A stretch of DNA of 64,000 nt. Source: Methanomassiliicoccaceae archaeon UBA72. GTDB taxonomy: Archaea > Thermoplasmatota > Thermoplasmata > Methanomassiliicoccales > Methanomethylophilaceae. Below the pieces are notes generated by a model. That model had not been told where the DNA came from. It was given only the letters and a program-made list of their open reading frames with translations, and searched no databases. The stretch lies in contig DAVO01000010.1 of assembly GCA_002509405.1 (NCBI GenBank), forward strand, positions 1-64,000, in the 5' to 3' direction. Below are positions 36,562 to 44,972 of the stretch, piece after piece (within the stretch, counting starts at the first letter, position 1; each line of letters starts with the position of its first letter). A program made the translations under genes and the position numbers.

Positions 36562-37337
36562 ATGCCATACTTTTCCAGTTTTTTAACGAGCACCTCGACC
36601 AGCCGAGGGTCGTTTCCTACGGGCATGGCGTAGTGGATGTTCACGGCCCTTCCGTAAAGGCCGCTGACGCCTCCGCTGCTGTTCATGGGTATCCCCAATT
36701 TTTCGGGTATCTCCTCGGCGAGGTGGGCGCCCGAGGCTATGAAAAGAGGGAGGACGGCTATGTCCTCTGCTCCCGATTTTACAGCGTCCGACATCGCCTC
36801 CTCTATCGAGGGGCTATTGAATTCGTTGAATCCGTAATAGACGTTCGAGTATCCTCTCTCGAAAAGCCGTTCCGCATTGATCTTCACGACCTCCTTGTTA
36901 TAGCCGAGCCTTGAGCCGTGACCTATCACTATCACAGAGGTTTCTCTTTTCCCGCAGATCTCGGCAATCCTCTCTTCCAGAATGTCCGTGAGATTCGGGT
37001 CTTCGCCGAAGGGCTGTTCCATGTGGATTGTCACGTCCTTTCCGGTGACCCTTGTTTTTCCGCCGGACGAACCCTCGGGTATGCCGAGCTTTCTGGGTAT
37101 GTCCCTGGTTGTGTGCAGCCCTGAGGCTATGAAAAACGGTATCGCGATTATCTCGTCTATCCCCGACCTGACCATTTTTTCAACCACGGAATCGACCAAC
37201 GGTTCCGTGGTCTCGTTATAAGCTGTCCAGACAGGCATGCCTATGCGTTCCTTCAGAGCTTCGGCCTGGGCCTCTATCGCCTCTTTGTTATGTCCGAGCC
37301 TTGAGCCGTGACCGATGAACAATATACCTTTTTTCAT
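36558..37337 (-). CDS. cfbA: Sirohydrochlorin nickel/cobalt chelatase, fused tandem CbiX form
   Basis: 259 residues, twice the roughly 130-residue archaeal CfbA/CbiX-S. The two halves are homologous, and both keep the metal-binding histidines at the same spacing: H10 and H75 in the first, H140 and H205 in the second, an exact 130-residue offset. Each half has GHGSRLG and a (F)IASG-H-IP segment. In most archaea the short form works as a homodimer, so this is a covalent dimer that may retain both sites. It inserts Ni into sirohydrochlorin for F430. As the only chelatase seen here it may also insert Co for cobamides. It overlaps cfbC and cfbE by 4 nt each. Confidence 0.92.
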   Translation of the reverse strand: MKKGILFIGHGSRLGHNKEAIEAQAEALKERIGMPVWTAYNETTEPLVDSVVEKMVRSGIDEIIAIPFFIASGLHTTRDIPRKLGIPEGSSGGKTRVTGKDVTIHMEQPFGEDPNLTDILEERIAEICGKRETSVIVIGHGSRLGYNKEVVKINAERLFERGYSNVYYGFNEFNSPSIEEAMSDAVKSGAEDIAVLPLFIASGAHLAEEIPEKLGIPMNSSGGVSGLYGRAVNIHYAMPVGNDPRLVEVLVKKLEKYGI

Positions 37338-38131
37338 TTTTTTTCCTCTTTTCTGTATTTATCCAATCTCATTCCGCCGACCGAATCTTCCGAACGGCGC
37401 AATATTTCGCCTGCGAGCTTTCTGTAATTGTCTGCCATCTCGGAGCACGGGGCGTTCCTTACGACGGTCCGTCCGACATCCTCGCTCCTCTGAACCTCTC
37501 CGTCCCTGGGCAGACGGAATATAACTTCCGTGCCCATCTCTTCGGCGGCCTTGTCCACTATTTCGTTTTCAAGGTCGATCCCTCGGGAGTTCTGTATGAT
37601 GCCTGAAAACTCTGCGTAACCATCGCCGGCGAACCCCTCTACTGCCTGTCTTATGTTATCGGCGGCATAGAGCGACATCATCTCTCCCGAGGTCACCACA
37701 AACACGTTTCTGGCGTACCCGTTCCTTATAGGCATTGCGAACCCTCCGCATACGACATCCCCCAGGACATCGTAGATGATCACGTCGGGGCTGCAATGTC
37801 CTATGACGTCAAGGGACTCAAGGTGGCCGAAGGCCGCTATTATGCCCCGCCCCGCACAACCGGTCCCCGGCCTGGGGCCTCCGCATTCGACGCAAAATAC
37901 TCCTCGACCGGTGTCATGTACCGAGTCTGAGAACGATGTTCCCCCTTTCCTCACCTGGTCCAGCACCGTTGCGGGAGTGTTCCCGTCCATCAGCAGCCTG
38001 GTGGAGTCCGCCTTAGGGTCGCATCCTATCTGAAGGACCTTCAGCCCTTTCTCGGCCAAAGCATCGCTGACATTGGAAGATACCGTGGATTTCCCGATCC
38101 CACCCTTTCCATATATGGCTATTCTGCGCAA
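37334..38131 (-). CDS. cfbC: Ni-sirohydrochlorin a,c-diamide reductive cyclase, NifH-like reductase
   Basis: 265 residues of the NifH/BchL family. It passes electrons to CfbD with ATP hydrolysis. The P-loop is GKGGIGKST (8-16), and the cysteines that bridge a [4Fe-4S] cluster between two subunits are C92 (GTGCAG) and C128 (DVVCGG). It is first in the F430 operon and begins at a TTG, with no in-frame ATG nearby. The 80-nt upstream gap holds a palindrome shared with the cobamide and transporter promoters. Neighbouring cfb genes distinguish it from true nitrogenase reductase. Confidence 0.94.
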   Translation of the reverse strand: MRRIAIYGKGGIGKSTVSSNVSDALAEKGLKVLQIGCDPKADSTRLLMDGNTPATVLDQVRKGGTSFSDSVHDTGRGVFCVECGGPRPGTGCAGRGIIAAFGHLESLDVIGHCSPDVIIYDVLGDVVCGGFAMPIRNGYARNVFVVTSGEMMSLYAADNIRQAVEGFAGDGYAEFSGIIQNSRGIDLENEIVDKAAEEMGTEVIFRLPRDGEVQRSEDVGRTVVRNAPCSEMADNYRKLAGEILRRSEDSVGGMRLDKYRKEEKK

Positions 38132-38184
38132 TAATTCATGGATAGTGTTATAATTAATAATACTTTCAATTCAATTCGTGCTAA

Positions 38185-38201
38185 ATGGATGTATAATCCA
38201 T
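38185..38201. promoter_or_regulatory. Conserved palindrome, cfb operon promoter
   Basis: ATGGAT-GTATA-ATCCAT, a perfect inverted repeat with a 5-nt spacer, 54-70 nt upstream of the cfbC start. Read on the minus strand the spacer forms a TATA-like ATTATACAT, so a bound protein would occlude the promoter. It matches the WTGGAT-N5-ATCCAW pattern found at the other tetrapyrrole promoters in this window. Confidence 0.75.
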
Positions 38202-38211
38202 CTAGTTATCC

Positions 38212-38961
38212 TCAGAGGCCCAGCTGCTTATACAATTCCGAACGCTCTGCTTTTGTAATGTCTCTGTAGCGTCCGACCTTCATGTTCCCAAGCTCGATGT
38301 TCATTATCCTTATGCGTTTCACTCCGGTTGCGGTGTATCCGAGCTCTTCGCACATCCTCCTTATCTGACGGTTCAGGCCCTGCTTCAGTATTATCCTGAA
38401 CTCCCTGGCCCCGATGGGTTCAACCTCGCACTTCCTTGTCACATGGCTGCCACCCATTATCGGCACTCCGGTGGCCATGTTCTTCAGGAAGCCGTCGGTG
38501 ATGTCTTTGTCGACGGTTACGATGTATTCTTTCTCGTGACCGCTGCTGGAGTGCATTATCCTGTCCGCCAGCTCTCCGTTGTTGGTCATAAGGATAAGGC
38601 CCTCGGAATCTTTGTCCAGACGGCCGACGGAATAGATACGTTTGGGATATCCGATAAAATCGATAACGTTATCTGGGTCTTCGGGATTCGAAGTGCATGT
38701 TATACCGACGGGTTTGTTGAATGCAAGGATGATGTCCTCTTTCTCGGGAGATATCTTTTTTCCGTCGACCCTCACGTCCGACCCGGGGAGCACACGGTCT
38801 CCCAGCACGGCTTTGCGTCCGTCGATGGTCACCCTTCCCTCTTCGATCATCCGGTCCGCGGCGCGTCTAGATGCGACACCCGAGTCGCTGATGTATTTGT
38901 TCAGGCGGGCACCCTTTTCCTCATCGTCGGAAGAGCTCATATCTGCATGATGACGGGGCAT
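38212..38961 (-). CDS. RsuA/RluB/RluF-family pseudouridine synthase
   Basis: 249 residues. It has an N-terminal S4 RNA-binding domain (LNKYISDSGVASRRAAD) and an RsuA-type catalytic domain with the active-site aspartate in GRLDKDSEGL. The C-terminal QGLNRQIRRMCEELGY block is typical of the RluB/E/F group that modifies rRNA. Archaea normally rely on Cbf5 with guide RNAs, so this is a bacterial-type enzyme, probably acquired. An ATG at 38940 is an alternative start. It reads into the cfb promoter region. The target nucleotide is unknown. Confidence 0.85.
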   Translation of the reverse strand: MPRHHADMSSSDDEEKGARLNKYISDSGVASRRAADRMIEEGRVTIDGRKAVLGDRVLPGSDVRVDGKKISPEKEDIILAFNKPVGITCTSNPEDPDNVIDFIGYPKRIYSVGRLDKDSEGLILMTNNGELADRIMHSSSGHEKEYIVTVDKDITDGFLKNMATGVPIMGGSHVTRKCEVEPIGAREFRIILKQGLNRQIRRMCEELGYTATGVKRIRIMNIELGNMKVGRYRDITKAERSELYKQLGL

Positions 38962-39018
38962 CTATTAAGGATATTCCCGGACGGGAAGGTCTTTTTACTA
39001 TACTAATCATCATCCAAC

Positions 39019-40113
39019 ATGGGCTTGTTCAAAAAAAGATCGTCCGGGGCCGTTCTGAGATATGTGGACTTCGGCTCGCACTGGGACACGGATGACCCGT
39101 TCCTTTTCGCCTCCCATCACCGCGACGAGTATCCTAAGGGCAACCGGCAGCAGGCCCCTCCTCTGGACATGATCGGATGGAGGGACCTCGGCCACGACTA
39201 CAAAAAGCATGACGGTTTCCGTATGTACCACGGGAAGGTCGTTCCCGGGTTTCCGATGCATGCCCACTGGGGCTACGAAACCTTCACCGTCGCCGAGACC
39301 GGATATATAGACACATTCGATACGGAAGGCAACCAGTCCCGATTCGGTTTCGGGGATGCCCAGTGGGTCACCGCATCGAGCAAATACCAACACTGCGAAA
39401 TGTATCCTCTGGCATTTGAAGACCGCCCCAACCCCAATGACATTACCCAGATCATGATCAATCTTCCACTGGAAATGAAGGGGTCTGATAACAGAGTAGA
39501 TATGCTTTGGTCCGAAGACGTTAAAACAATCTGCAACGAAGATGATTCCGGCAGAAAAACAAAAATAATCGTTTATGCTGGCACATATGGAGAAGCTTAC
39601 ACTCGGGTGCCCAACCCGCATTCTTGGGCCGCGGATCCGGACCATGGAGTTAAGATCGTCCAATTCTACCTGGAGCCGGGTGCCGAGATATCTATCCCAC
39701 CTTCAATAAAAGACGTGTCCCGCAACATGTACTTCATTTCGGGCGGAAGCGCCGAAGTCGCCGGATTCCGGGCCGAATCGGGTTACCGCATCAAACTACG
39801 TCCCGACTTGGAGATTCCCGTGAAGAACGGCGATGGACCTTCGCGCATGTGGCTTTTGGAAGGAGTCCCCATAGGGCAGAAGATGTCGTCCTACGGGCCC
39901 GTGGTCCTGAAGGACGACAGGGAGGTCCGCGAAGCCATGAAAGATATCAGGAAAGACGAATATGGATTATGGCCCTGGAACATAATAGACAAGACCCAGC
40001 GCCAGGGAGCTCCAAGGTTCGTCAGATACTCCGACGGCCGCGAAGAGTATCCTGACGGAAAACCGGAAGGATTCGAACCCGAGGAAAAAAGAAAGGTTCA
40101 GTGCAAACAGTAA
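39019..40113 (+). CDS. Pirin-like bicupin protein
   Basis: 364 residues. The pirin signature appears in the N-terminal cupin: PMHAHWGYETFTV, a G-x-D-x-D/E-G turn, and FGDAQWVTASSKYQHCEMYP, which holds the metal-binding His and Glu residues. A second cupin follows (VQFYLEPGAEISIPPS). Pirins bind iron and some have quercetinase or regulatory roles; none can be assigned here. It is longer than common pirins (about 230-300) because of a charged C-terminal tail. A TATA-like TTTTTACTATAC lies about 30 nt upstream. Its 3' end overlaps the convergent cbiO stop by 16 nt. Confidence 0.82.
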   Translation: MGLFKKRSSGAVLRYVDFGSHWDTDDPFLFASHHRDEYPKGNRQQAPPLDMIGWRDLGHDYKKHDGFRMYHGKVVPGFPMHAHWGYETFTVAETGYIDTFDTEGNQSRFGFGDAQWVTASSKYQHCEMYPLAFEDRPNPNDITQIMINLPLEMKGSDNRVDMLWSEDVKTICNEDDSGRKTKIIVYAGTYGEAYTRVPNPHSWAADPDHGVKIVQFYLEPGAEISIPPSIKDVSRNMYFISGGSAEVAGFRAESGYRIKLRPDLEIPVKNGDGPSRMWLLEGVPIGQKMSSYGPVVLKDDREVREAMKDIRKDEYGLWPWNIIDKTQRQGAPRFVRYSDGREEYPDGKPEGFEPEEKRKVQCKQ

Positions 40114-41237
40114 GGGACATTAGTCCCGAAATCCGACACGCTGGCTATCTTCATGGTCAGCAGGTCTGTCAGGGCCTTGTCGCAGCATATCAGCGTGTCC
40201 ATGCCCTGCATAGCCTCCAATATGCATCCCTCGTCGGCCCCAAAAAAGTAATCGATCGGCAATCTGGAGGCCTCCACCGATTTTCTTGCCTTGGTGCCGT
40301 AGACGCCGGTGGCTGAGAAATCATGTCCGGACATAAGAGATTCGAAAACCTCCCGCTCAATGGGGCCGTCCACGGGAAGAATGTGGATTGTGCCAGGTTC
40401 CTCCGATGGCACGGCCTTGGCCACAAGCTGGGGAAGGGTTTTTGGAAAGGGTTCTGCGGGGCATCCTGCAAGCTCGGAGAAGCTTACGTTCATGTCGTAC
40501 ATCGCCGGTTCGACAAGGCCCGAAAGATAAACCTGTGAAGTATCGTCATAGAATCTCTCGGGAGTACCTGAGTGCACGTTCCGCCCTCCTCTGAGGACAT
40601 GGATCTCGTCCGCCCAGGAATACGAGAGGTCAACATCATGGGTTGAAAAGATTACAGTCGTTCCCAGATGGTGCAGCTCGTCCGCGAGCTCTATCAGCTC
40701 CCTTGACATCTGGGGGTCGAGACCTGCGGTGGGCTCATCCATCACAAGAACCTTCGGATGCATCGCCAATGCCCCCGCCAGAACGACCCTCTTCTTCTGA
40801 CCGAACGACAGCTGCATGACGCTACGGTCCTTCAGGGACTCGATGCCGGTGATGCAAAGGGCGTCTCTGACTCTCTCCTCCACGGTATGAACGTCAAGTC
40901 CAAGGTTTTTCGGGCCGAAAGCGATGTCGTCCGATACCTTAGGCGCAAAAAGCTGGTCGTTGGGGTCCTGTAGCATCACTGCAACCTCAGAGCGCAGCTT
41001 TTTGATAGCTTTCCCCCGATGCGGTATTTTTTCTCCTTGGAAGAAGACCGAACCACTCGACGGCCTAAGGACTCCGTTCAGATGATATAATAATGTGGAC
41101 TTTCCGGCTCCGTTGGCTCCCATTATGACGGTTCTGATGCCCTCTTTGATGGTGATGTTCACGTCTGCCAAAGCATTCCGGCGTCCGCCTTCGTATCTGA
41201 AGAAAAGACCTTCGGTGCGGAAAAGAGGAACGCTCAT
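40098..41237 (-). CDS. cbiO: Ni/Co ECF transporter ATPase with C-terminal extension (second CbiO)
   Basis: 379 residues. The ABC ATPase core (about 1-240) has Walker A GANGAGKST, signature LSFGQKKRV and Walker B VLVMDEPTAGLDP. A further 130 residues after the usual end form an extra domain (for example GTKARKSVEASRLPIDYF) that is also present in the neighbouring ATPase and is not part of standard CbiO (about 275 residues). With the other CbiO it probably forms a heterodimeric motor for the CbiMQN membrane unit. Its ATG overlaps the stop of the first cbiO by 4 nt. The role of the extra domain is unknown. Confidence 0.92.
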   Translation of the reverse strand: MSVPLFRTEGLFFRYEGGRRNALADVNITIKEGIRTVIMGANGAGKSTLLYHLNGVLRPSSGSVFFQGEKIPHRGKAIKKLRSEVAVMLQDPNDQLFAPKVSDDIAFGPKNLGLDVHTVEERVRDALCITGIESLKDRSVMQLSFGQKKRVVLAGALAMHPKVLVMDEPTAGLDPQMSRELIELADELHHLGTTVIFSTHDVDLSYSWADEIHVLRGGRNVHSGTPERFYDDTSQVYLSGLVEPAMYDMNVSFSELAGCPAEPFPKTLPQLVAKAVPSEEPGTIHILPVDGPIEREVFESLMSGHDFSATGVYGTKARKSVEASRLPIDYFFGADEGCILEAMQGMDTLICCDKALTDLLTMKIASVSDFGTNVPYCLH

Positions 41238-42382
41238 AATACCAGCTCCCGGACGATTATCTGTGTTCCGTAGTTCCTGAGCGCTTCAACGGCCTCCGTG
41301 ACGTACTCCATGAGTCCCCGGTCGACTATTATCAGTGAATCGTGGTTTACCATGGCCTCCCTGATGCAGCATTCTATGCCGTTAAAGTAAAAATCGACCC
41401 TGAGCTTCGATTCCGTCACCGACCTGCGTGCAGACGACCCGTACGCTGCTGTGGGGATCCCTTTCTTTCCGACGGCCTCTTCGATCGCATCCTGGTCGAT
41501 TGCCTCCCCTTCCGTGCGGTAGATGAATATCGTTCCGGTCGAGGGGCCCGAAGGAAATAATCCGCTGACCATCTGGCTCATCGTCTTCGGATATGCAGCG
41601 GGGGCCCTGCCTTTCAACCTGTCTATGTTGTGGTTTATGTCGAATATCGAAGGCCGTTCCAGCCCTGAAAGGTAAACGGACCGGCGATCGGAGAAGAACT
41701 CGTCGGGACCTCCGGAGAATACCATGCGCCCGTTCCGCATTACGTAGAGATTTTCCGCCCAAGGGTAGATGAGGTTCACGTCATGGGTGGATATGACTAC
41801 AGATACTCCCTCCCGGCTTAGAGAATTAGCGATCTCCATCAACTCTCTTGAAATCTGCGGGTCGAGGCCCGCGGTGGGTTCATCCAGGATCAGTATCTCC
41901 GGAAACGATGCAAGAGCGCCGGCAAGAGACACTCTTTTTTTCTGACCGTATGAAAGACGCTGAACTGGTACTTCTGCATGTTCGGACATTCCCACGAGCT
42001 CCAGGGACCTGCTTATCCTTTCTCCGGCCTCTTCTCGGGAGAGACCCTGGTTTAAAAGGCCGAATGCCACATCCTCTTCGACGGTGGAAGAGAATATCTG
42101 ATCGTCGGGGTTCTGCAGAACGACGGAGACTTCGGAACGCAGCTCCGAAAGGAACTCTTTGTCATACGACATCGGCCTGTCTCCGTAGAACACGGTACCG
42201 GAAAATGGCCTGTATACTCCGTTGAGATGGTATATCAGGGTCGATTTGCCGCATCCGTTCTCTCCCAGGATGACGGTCCTTCTTCCACGGGCGGCTGTGA
42301 AATCCACCGAATCGATGGCGTTGTCCATTTCATTGCCGTACCTGTAGCTGACCTTCTCGGTACGCAGATTGTTGACCGTCAG
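41234..42382 (-). CDS. cbiO: Ni/Co ECF transporter ATPase with C-terminal extension (first CbiO)
   Basis: 382 residues if started at CTG 42382. Walker A is GENGCGKST, signature LSYGQKKRV, Walker B ILILDEPTAGLDP, followed by the same C-terminal extra domain as its paralogue (GSSARRSVTESKLRVDFYF). The first ATG (42328) would delete the residues RTE-V-YRY that form the first beta strand of every CbiO. Starting at CTG gives LTVNNLRTEKVSYRY, which aligns residue for residue with the paralogue's MSVPLFRTEGLFFRY. The CTG overlaps the cbiQ stop as CTGA and follows a G-rich string (GGGGGCGGT). No ATG, GTG or TTG lies in frame there. A CTG start is inferred. Confidence 0.9.
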   Translation of the reverse strand: MTVNNLRTEKVSYRYGNEMDNAIDSVDFTAARGRRTVILGENGCGKSTLIYHLNGVYRPFSGTVFYGDRPMSYDKEFLSELRSEVSVVLQNPDDQIFSSTVEEDVAFGLLNQGLSREEAGERISRSLELVGMSEHAEVPVQRLSYGQKKRVSLAGALASFPEILILDEPTAGLDPQISRELMEIANSLSREGVSVVISTHDVNLIYPWAENLYVMRNGRMVFSGGPDEFFSDRRSVYLSGLERPSIFDINHNIDRLKGRAPAAYPKTMSQMVSGLFPSGPSTGTIFIYRTEGEAIDQDAIEEAVGKKGIPTAAYGSSARRSVTESKLRVDFYFNGIECCIREAMVNHDSLIIVDRGLMEYVTEAVEALRNYGTQIIVRELVL

Positions 42383-43203
42383 ACCGCCCCCAGCAGTATT
42401 GTAGCCATATTCGGGAATGGAATGTAGTATCCGATGACATATAGCGAGACACAGGTTGCCGCCGTTAAAACGAACCAGTAAAGCCCGATCTTGTTGGGCA
42501 TCCTGTAAATGGGAAAACTGCCGTTGTAGTTCCTGCTTTCAAGCGCAGGTTGCGAACGTTCGGCTACCTCCAAGGAGATTATGAAGACATTTACCAGTAT
42601 TCCTGCCGTCGTGGACATGGAACGCCTTATCCCGTTGAAACCGAGACGACATTTGGCCGCATTCCACATAACTTCGGTCCTCTCAAGAAGCAGGAACGCA
42701 TACCGATAGACTAAAACGACGATCTCAACGACCTCTTTGGGAATCCTGAGCTGAATGAGCGCATATGCGATATGCGGTATCGGCGTCGAAGATGCGAATG
42801 AAAGCATGAGCGTAACTCCGGCTATGGCACGGAACATTATGAGCCAGGCATGATTAAAACTGTTTTCGGTGATATGGATTTCGATCCATAGGAACTCTTC
42901 CGTGTCTTTCAGAAATACGGACGGTTCCGAAGGATCGCCGAGGACCGATACCATACCGCAACCGATGACCATTATCAATATGGCCTCGAGTATCGCAAGC
43001 CCGATTATCGAAGGCAGTTTGAATTTTGTCGAATAGGCCATCAGGCATATGCCGACACAGAATGTCATTATCGGTACGAAGATATTATCTGATAACAGTG
43101 CCAGTATCAAAAGTGAAAATGTAAAAAGAAGTTTTCCGAGCGGCGACCAGCGGACCATCCTGGAACCATATGCTAGGACGTCCATCTGAACCTGCTCTGA
43201 CAT
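42379..43203 (-). CDS. cbiQ: Ni/Co ECF transporter transmembrane coupling protein
   Basis: 274 residues with about six hydrophobic helices. CbiQ couples ATP hydrolysis by the CbiO pair to movement of the substrate-binding CbiM. The coupling signature is recognisable at AKCRLGFNG and ALESRNYNG, the two A-R-x-x-G-like motifs of T components. It follows cbiN by 15 nt and precedes cbiO with a 4-nt overlap. Confidence 0.9.
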   Translation of the reverse strand: MSEQVQMDVLAYGSRMVRWSPLGKLLFTFSLLILALLSDNIFVPIMTFCVGICLMAYSTKFKLPSIIGLAILEAILIMVIGCGMVSVLGDPSEPSVFLKDTEEFLWIEIHITENSFNHAWLIMFRAIAGVTLMLSFASSTPIPHIAYALIQLRIPKEVVEIVVLVYRYAFLLLERTEVMWNAAKCRLGFNGIRRSMSTTAGILVNVFIISLEVAERSQPALESRNYNGSFPIYRMPNKIGLYWFVLTAATCVSLYVIGYYIPFPNMATILLGAV

Positions 43204-43218
43204 TGATATCTCGCCTCA

Positions 43219-43539
43219 TTACCTGCTAAGCAGCTTTCCTTTCCTGGCCTTGTCCACGGCATGGAAGTATCCGACCACATATCCGATGATCATCGCGCCT
43301 ATGGCCGCCTGCAGGGCGAACAGCATGCTTTCCGTCTCTCCGGGCAGCTCGTAGCCTCCCCATATCCCGTCCCACCAGGGCTCATAGCTCGGATCGATCT
43401 CCGAAATGGCGTTTGCACCCTGGTCATCGGCACCCGCGAACTCAAATCCGTTGTATGCCCCATATGCCAGAATAACGAAGATTGTCGCTGCTACGGTGGC
43501 AAATCCAGCCAGATAGTACATTCTATTGGTGATTTTCAT
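43219..43539 (-). CDS. cbiN: Ni/Co ECF transporter accessory subunit
   Basis: 106 residues with two membrane helices, one near each end, and an extracytoplasmic loop rich in acidic and Trp residues (SYEPWWDGIWGGYELP). CbiN is the small subunit that CbiM needs for cobalt uptake. The loop pattern fits the family. The ATG overlaps the cbiM stop by 4 nt. Confidence 0.88.
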   Translation of the reverse strand: MKITNRMYYLAGFATVAATIFVILAYGAYNGFEFAGADDQGANAISEIDPSYEPWWDGIWGGYELPGETESMLFALQAAIGAMIIGYVVGYFHAVDKARKGKLLSR

Positions 43540-44207
43540 GCAGATGCTGCCCCCTCTTTTTTGAACTCCGGTCCGAAGATCTGAGGCCTTGTATCGGCGA
43601 GATATTTAGCGAACATCGAGAGTATTATCCCTTCCACGATTGCCAGGGGCACCTGTGTGACGGCGAATATCGTCAAGAAATCGATGAACGCGGTTCCGTA
43701 ACCCGCGGCCCCTCCGAAGGCGACTGTGAGCTGCAATGCCGTTACCACATAGGTCACGAGGTCCGCCACCATGGCTGCGAAGAACATGGATACTGGTATG
43801 CTCAGTTTCGCACGTCTCAGGGCGAACCATGTTGCGAAGGCCGCCGCGGGCCCTGCGATCCCCATGGAGAAGATGTTGGCTCCCAGAGTTGTTATGCCCC
43901 CGTGCGCCAAAAGCAGCGCTTGGAACAACAGCACCACCGTCGCAAGGAATGCTGTACACGAGATGCCGTACAGCACCGCCGATAGCCCCGTGCCCGTCGG
44001 ATGCGAGCTGGAACCTGTCACGGACGGCAGCTTCAGCGAAGAAAGAAGAAAGATGAATGCTCCGGAGAGGGCGATTATCATCTTCTGTTCCGGATTCTCT
44101 CTGATGATCTGGGTTATTTTGTTTATTCCAAAAAAAACGATCGGCAACGCGATTACGAACCATACCAGGCACCATTGCCACGGCAGGTAACCTTCCATTA
44201 TGTGCAT
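43536..44207 (-). CDS. cbiM: Ni/Co ECF transporter substrate-binding subunit
   Basis: 223 residues with about seven hydrophobic helices. The N-terminus MHIMEG supplies the metal site of the family: the free amino group and His2 bind Ni or Co, so the start is fixed. SSSHPTGTGL supplies another conserved histidine, and HGGITTLGAN is also typical. Nickel and cobalt forms cannot be told apart by eye. It is first in the cbiMNQOO operon, under a promoter with two copies of the shared palindrome. Confidence 0.93.
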   Translation of the reverse strand: MHIMEGYLPWQWCLVWFVIALPIVFFGINKITQIIRENPEQKMIIALSGAFIFLLSSLKLPSVTGSSSHPTGTGLSAVLYGISCTAFLATVVLLFQALLLAHGGITTLGANIFSMGIAGPAAAFATWFALRRAKLSIPVSMFFAAMVADLVTYVVTALQLTVAFGGAAGYGTAFIDFLTIFAVTQVPLAIVEGIILSMFAKYLADTRPQIFGPEFKKEGAASA

Positions 44208-44272
44208 TGTATTTCACCATTATTCCCGGGGACAAGCCCCTGAGTCCACGGATTTACCGCTACCAAATCTTA

Positions 44273-44289
44273 ATGGATGATGTATCCAA
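44273..44289. promoter_or_regulatory. Conserved palindrome, cbiM promoter, proximal copy
   Basis: ATGGAT-GATGT-ATCCAA, 66-82 nt upstream of the cbiM start, with one arm end mismatched. It lies between the TATA box (minus strand, about 44292-44303) and the probable transcription start, a repressor position. Confidence 0.75.
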
Positions 44290-44291
44290 CT

Positions 44292-44303
44292 GAATTTATA
44301 ATA
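44292..44303 (-). promoter_or_regulatory. TATA box of the cbiM operon
   Basis: On the minus strand this reads ATTATAAATTCA, a good archaeal TATA element. It is bracketed on both sides by copies of the WTGGAT-N5-ATCCAW palindrome. Confidence 0.55.
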
Positions 44304-44305
44304 CG

Positions 44306-44322
44306 TTGGATAGGTAATCCAA
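44306..44322. promoter_or_regulatory. Conserved palindrome, cbiM promoter, distal copy
   Basis: TTGGAT-AGGTA-ATCCAA, a perfect inverted repeat just upstream of the cbiM TATA box. Its centre is 33 bp from the proximal copy, close to three helical turns, so two dimers could bind the same face of the DNA. Confidence 0.78.
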
Positions 44323-44333
44323 CTTCTGTGTGC

Positions 44334-44966
44334 TCACACCTCTCCTTTGTAGTAGACCATGGCGTTGCATATCGCCGCTGCGATGTTGCTGCCGCCCTTC
44401 CTGCCCTTGGCGACTATGAACGGGGCGCCTGCCTTCATGATGAGCTCCTTGGCCTCGACCACGTTGACGAATCCCACAGGGACGCCCACTATAAGCACAG
44501 GTTTCACCCGGCCGCTCTTTATCATCTCGTTTAGCTGGACGAGCGCCGTGGGTGCATTTCCTACGACGAAGATGGTCTCTCCGTTAAGCGCAGCCCCGCG
44601 TTCCATGGAAACGGCCGCCCTGGTGCATCCCCTGGCCTTGGCCTCGGCGACAACAGAATCATCGCTTATGAAACAATACGCATTTCCGCCGTAAGAGGTC
44701 AGACGGGTCTTGTTGATCCCCGAATAGGCCATCTTGGTGTCGGTCACGATGTTCGCCCCTGCTCTGATCGCCCTGATACCGATTTTGGCCGCATCTTCCG
44801 AAAACAAAAGGTTATCGGCGTAATCGAAATCCGCCGATGTGTGAATGCATCTCTTGATGATGGAAGATTCAGGCTCAGGCCATGTGCGGCCTCCCAGCTC
44901 CGAACCTATGATCTCCATGCTCCTCTTCTCGATATCTTCCGGTTTTACAATTTCAAATGCCGTAAT
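44334..44966 (-). CDS. cbiC: Cobalt-precorrin-8 methylmutase
   Basis: 210 residues if translation begins at ATT 44966. CbiC moves the C11 methyl to C12 to give cobyrinate. The conserved histidine is in CIHTSADFDY, and VGVPVGFVNVVEAKE and KGGSNIAAA are family blocks. The first ATG (44918) would drop KPEDIEKRS, the family's N-terminal helix. The frame upstream of it is open back to the cbiH stop but holds no ATG, GTG, TTG or CTG. An ATT (44966-44964) directly follows GAGGTGGT, and the next codon is ACG (44963-44961) with a 3-nt spacing. A non-AUG start at one of these is inferred. It is the last gene of cbiL-F-H-C. Confidence 0.9.
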   Translation of the reverse strand: MTAFEIVKPEDIEKRSMEIIGSELGGRTWPEPESSIIKRCIHTSADFDYADNLLFSEDAAKIGIRAIRAGANIVTDTKMAYSGINKTRLTSYGGNAYCFISDDSVVAEAKARGCTRAAVSMERGAALNGETIFVVGNAPTALVQLNEMIKSGRVKPVLIVGVPVGFVNVVEAKELIMKAGAPFIVAKGRKGGSNIAAAICNAMVYYKGEV

Positions 44967-44972
44967 ACCACC

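Noticed and set aside
36888..37320. Direct DNA repeat of about 40 nt within cfbA
   Set aside because: It is explained by the tandem duplication of the chelatase domain and is not a separate repeat element.
34274..38131. Nitrogenase (nifH/nifD) interpretation of the NifH- and NifD-like pair
   Set aside because: No nifK, nifE, nifN or nifB is present and the pair is embedded with cfbA, cfbE and cfbB, so it is the F430 reductive cyclase.
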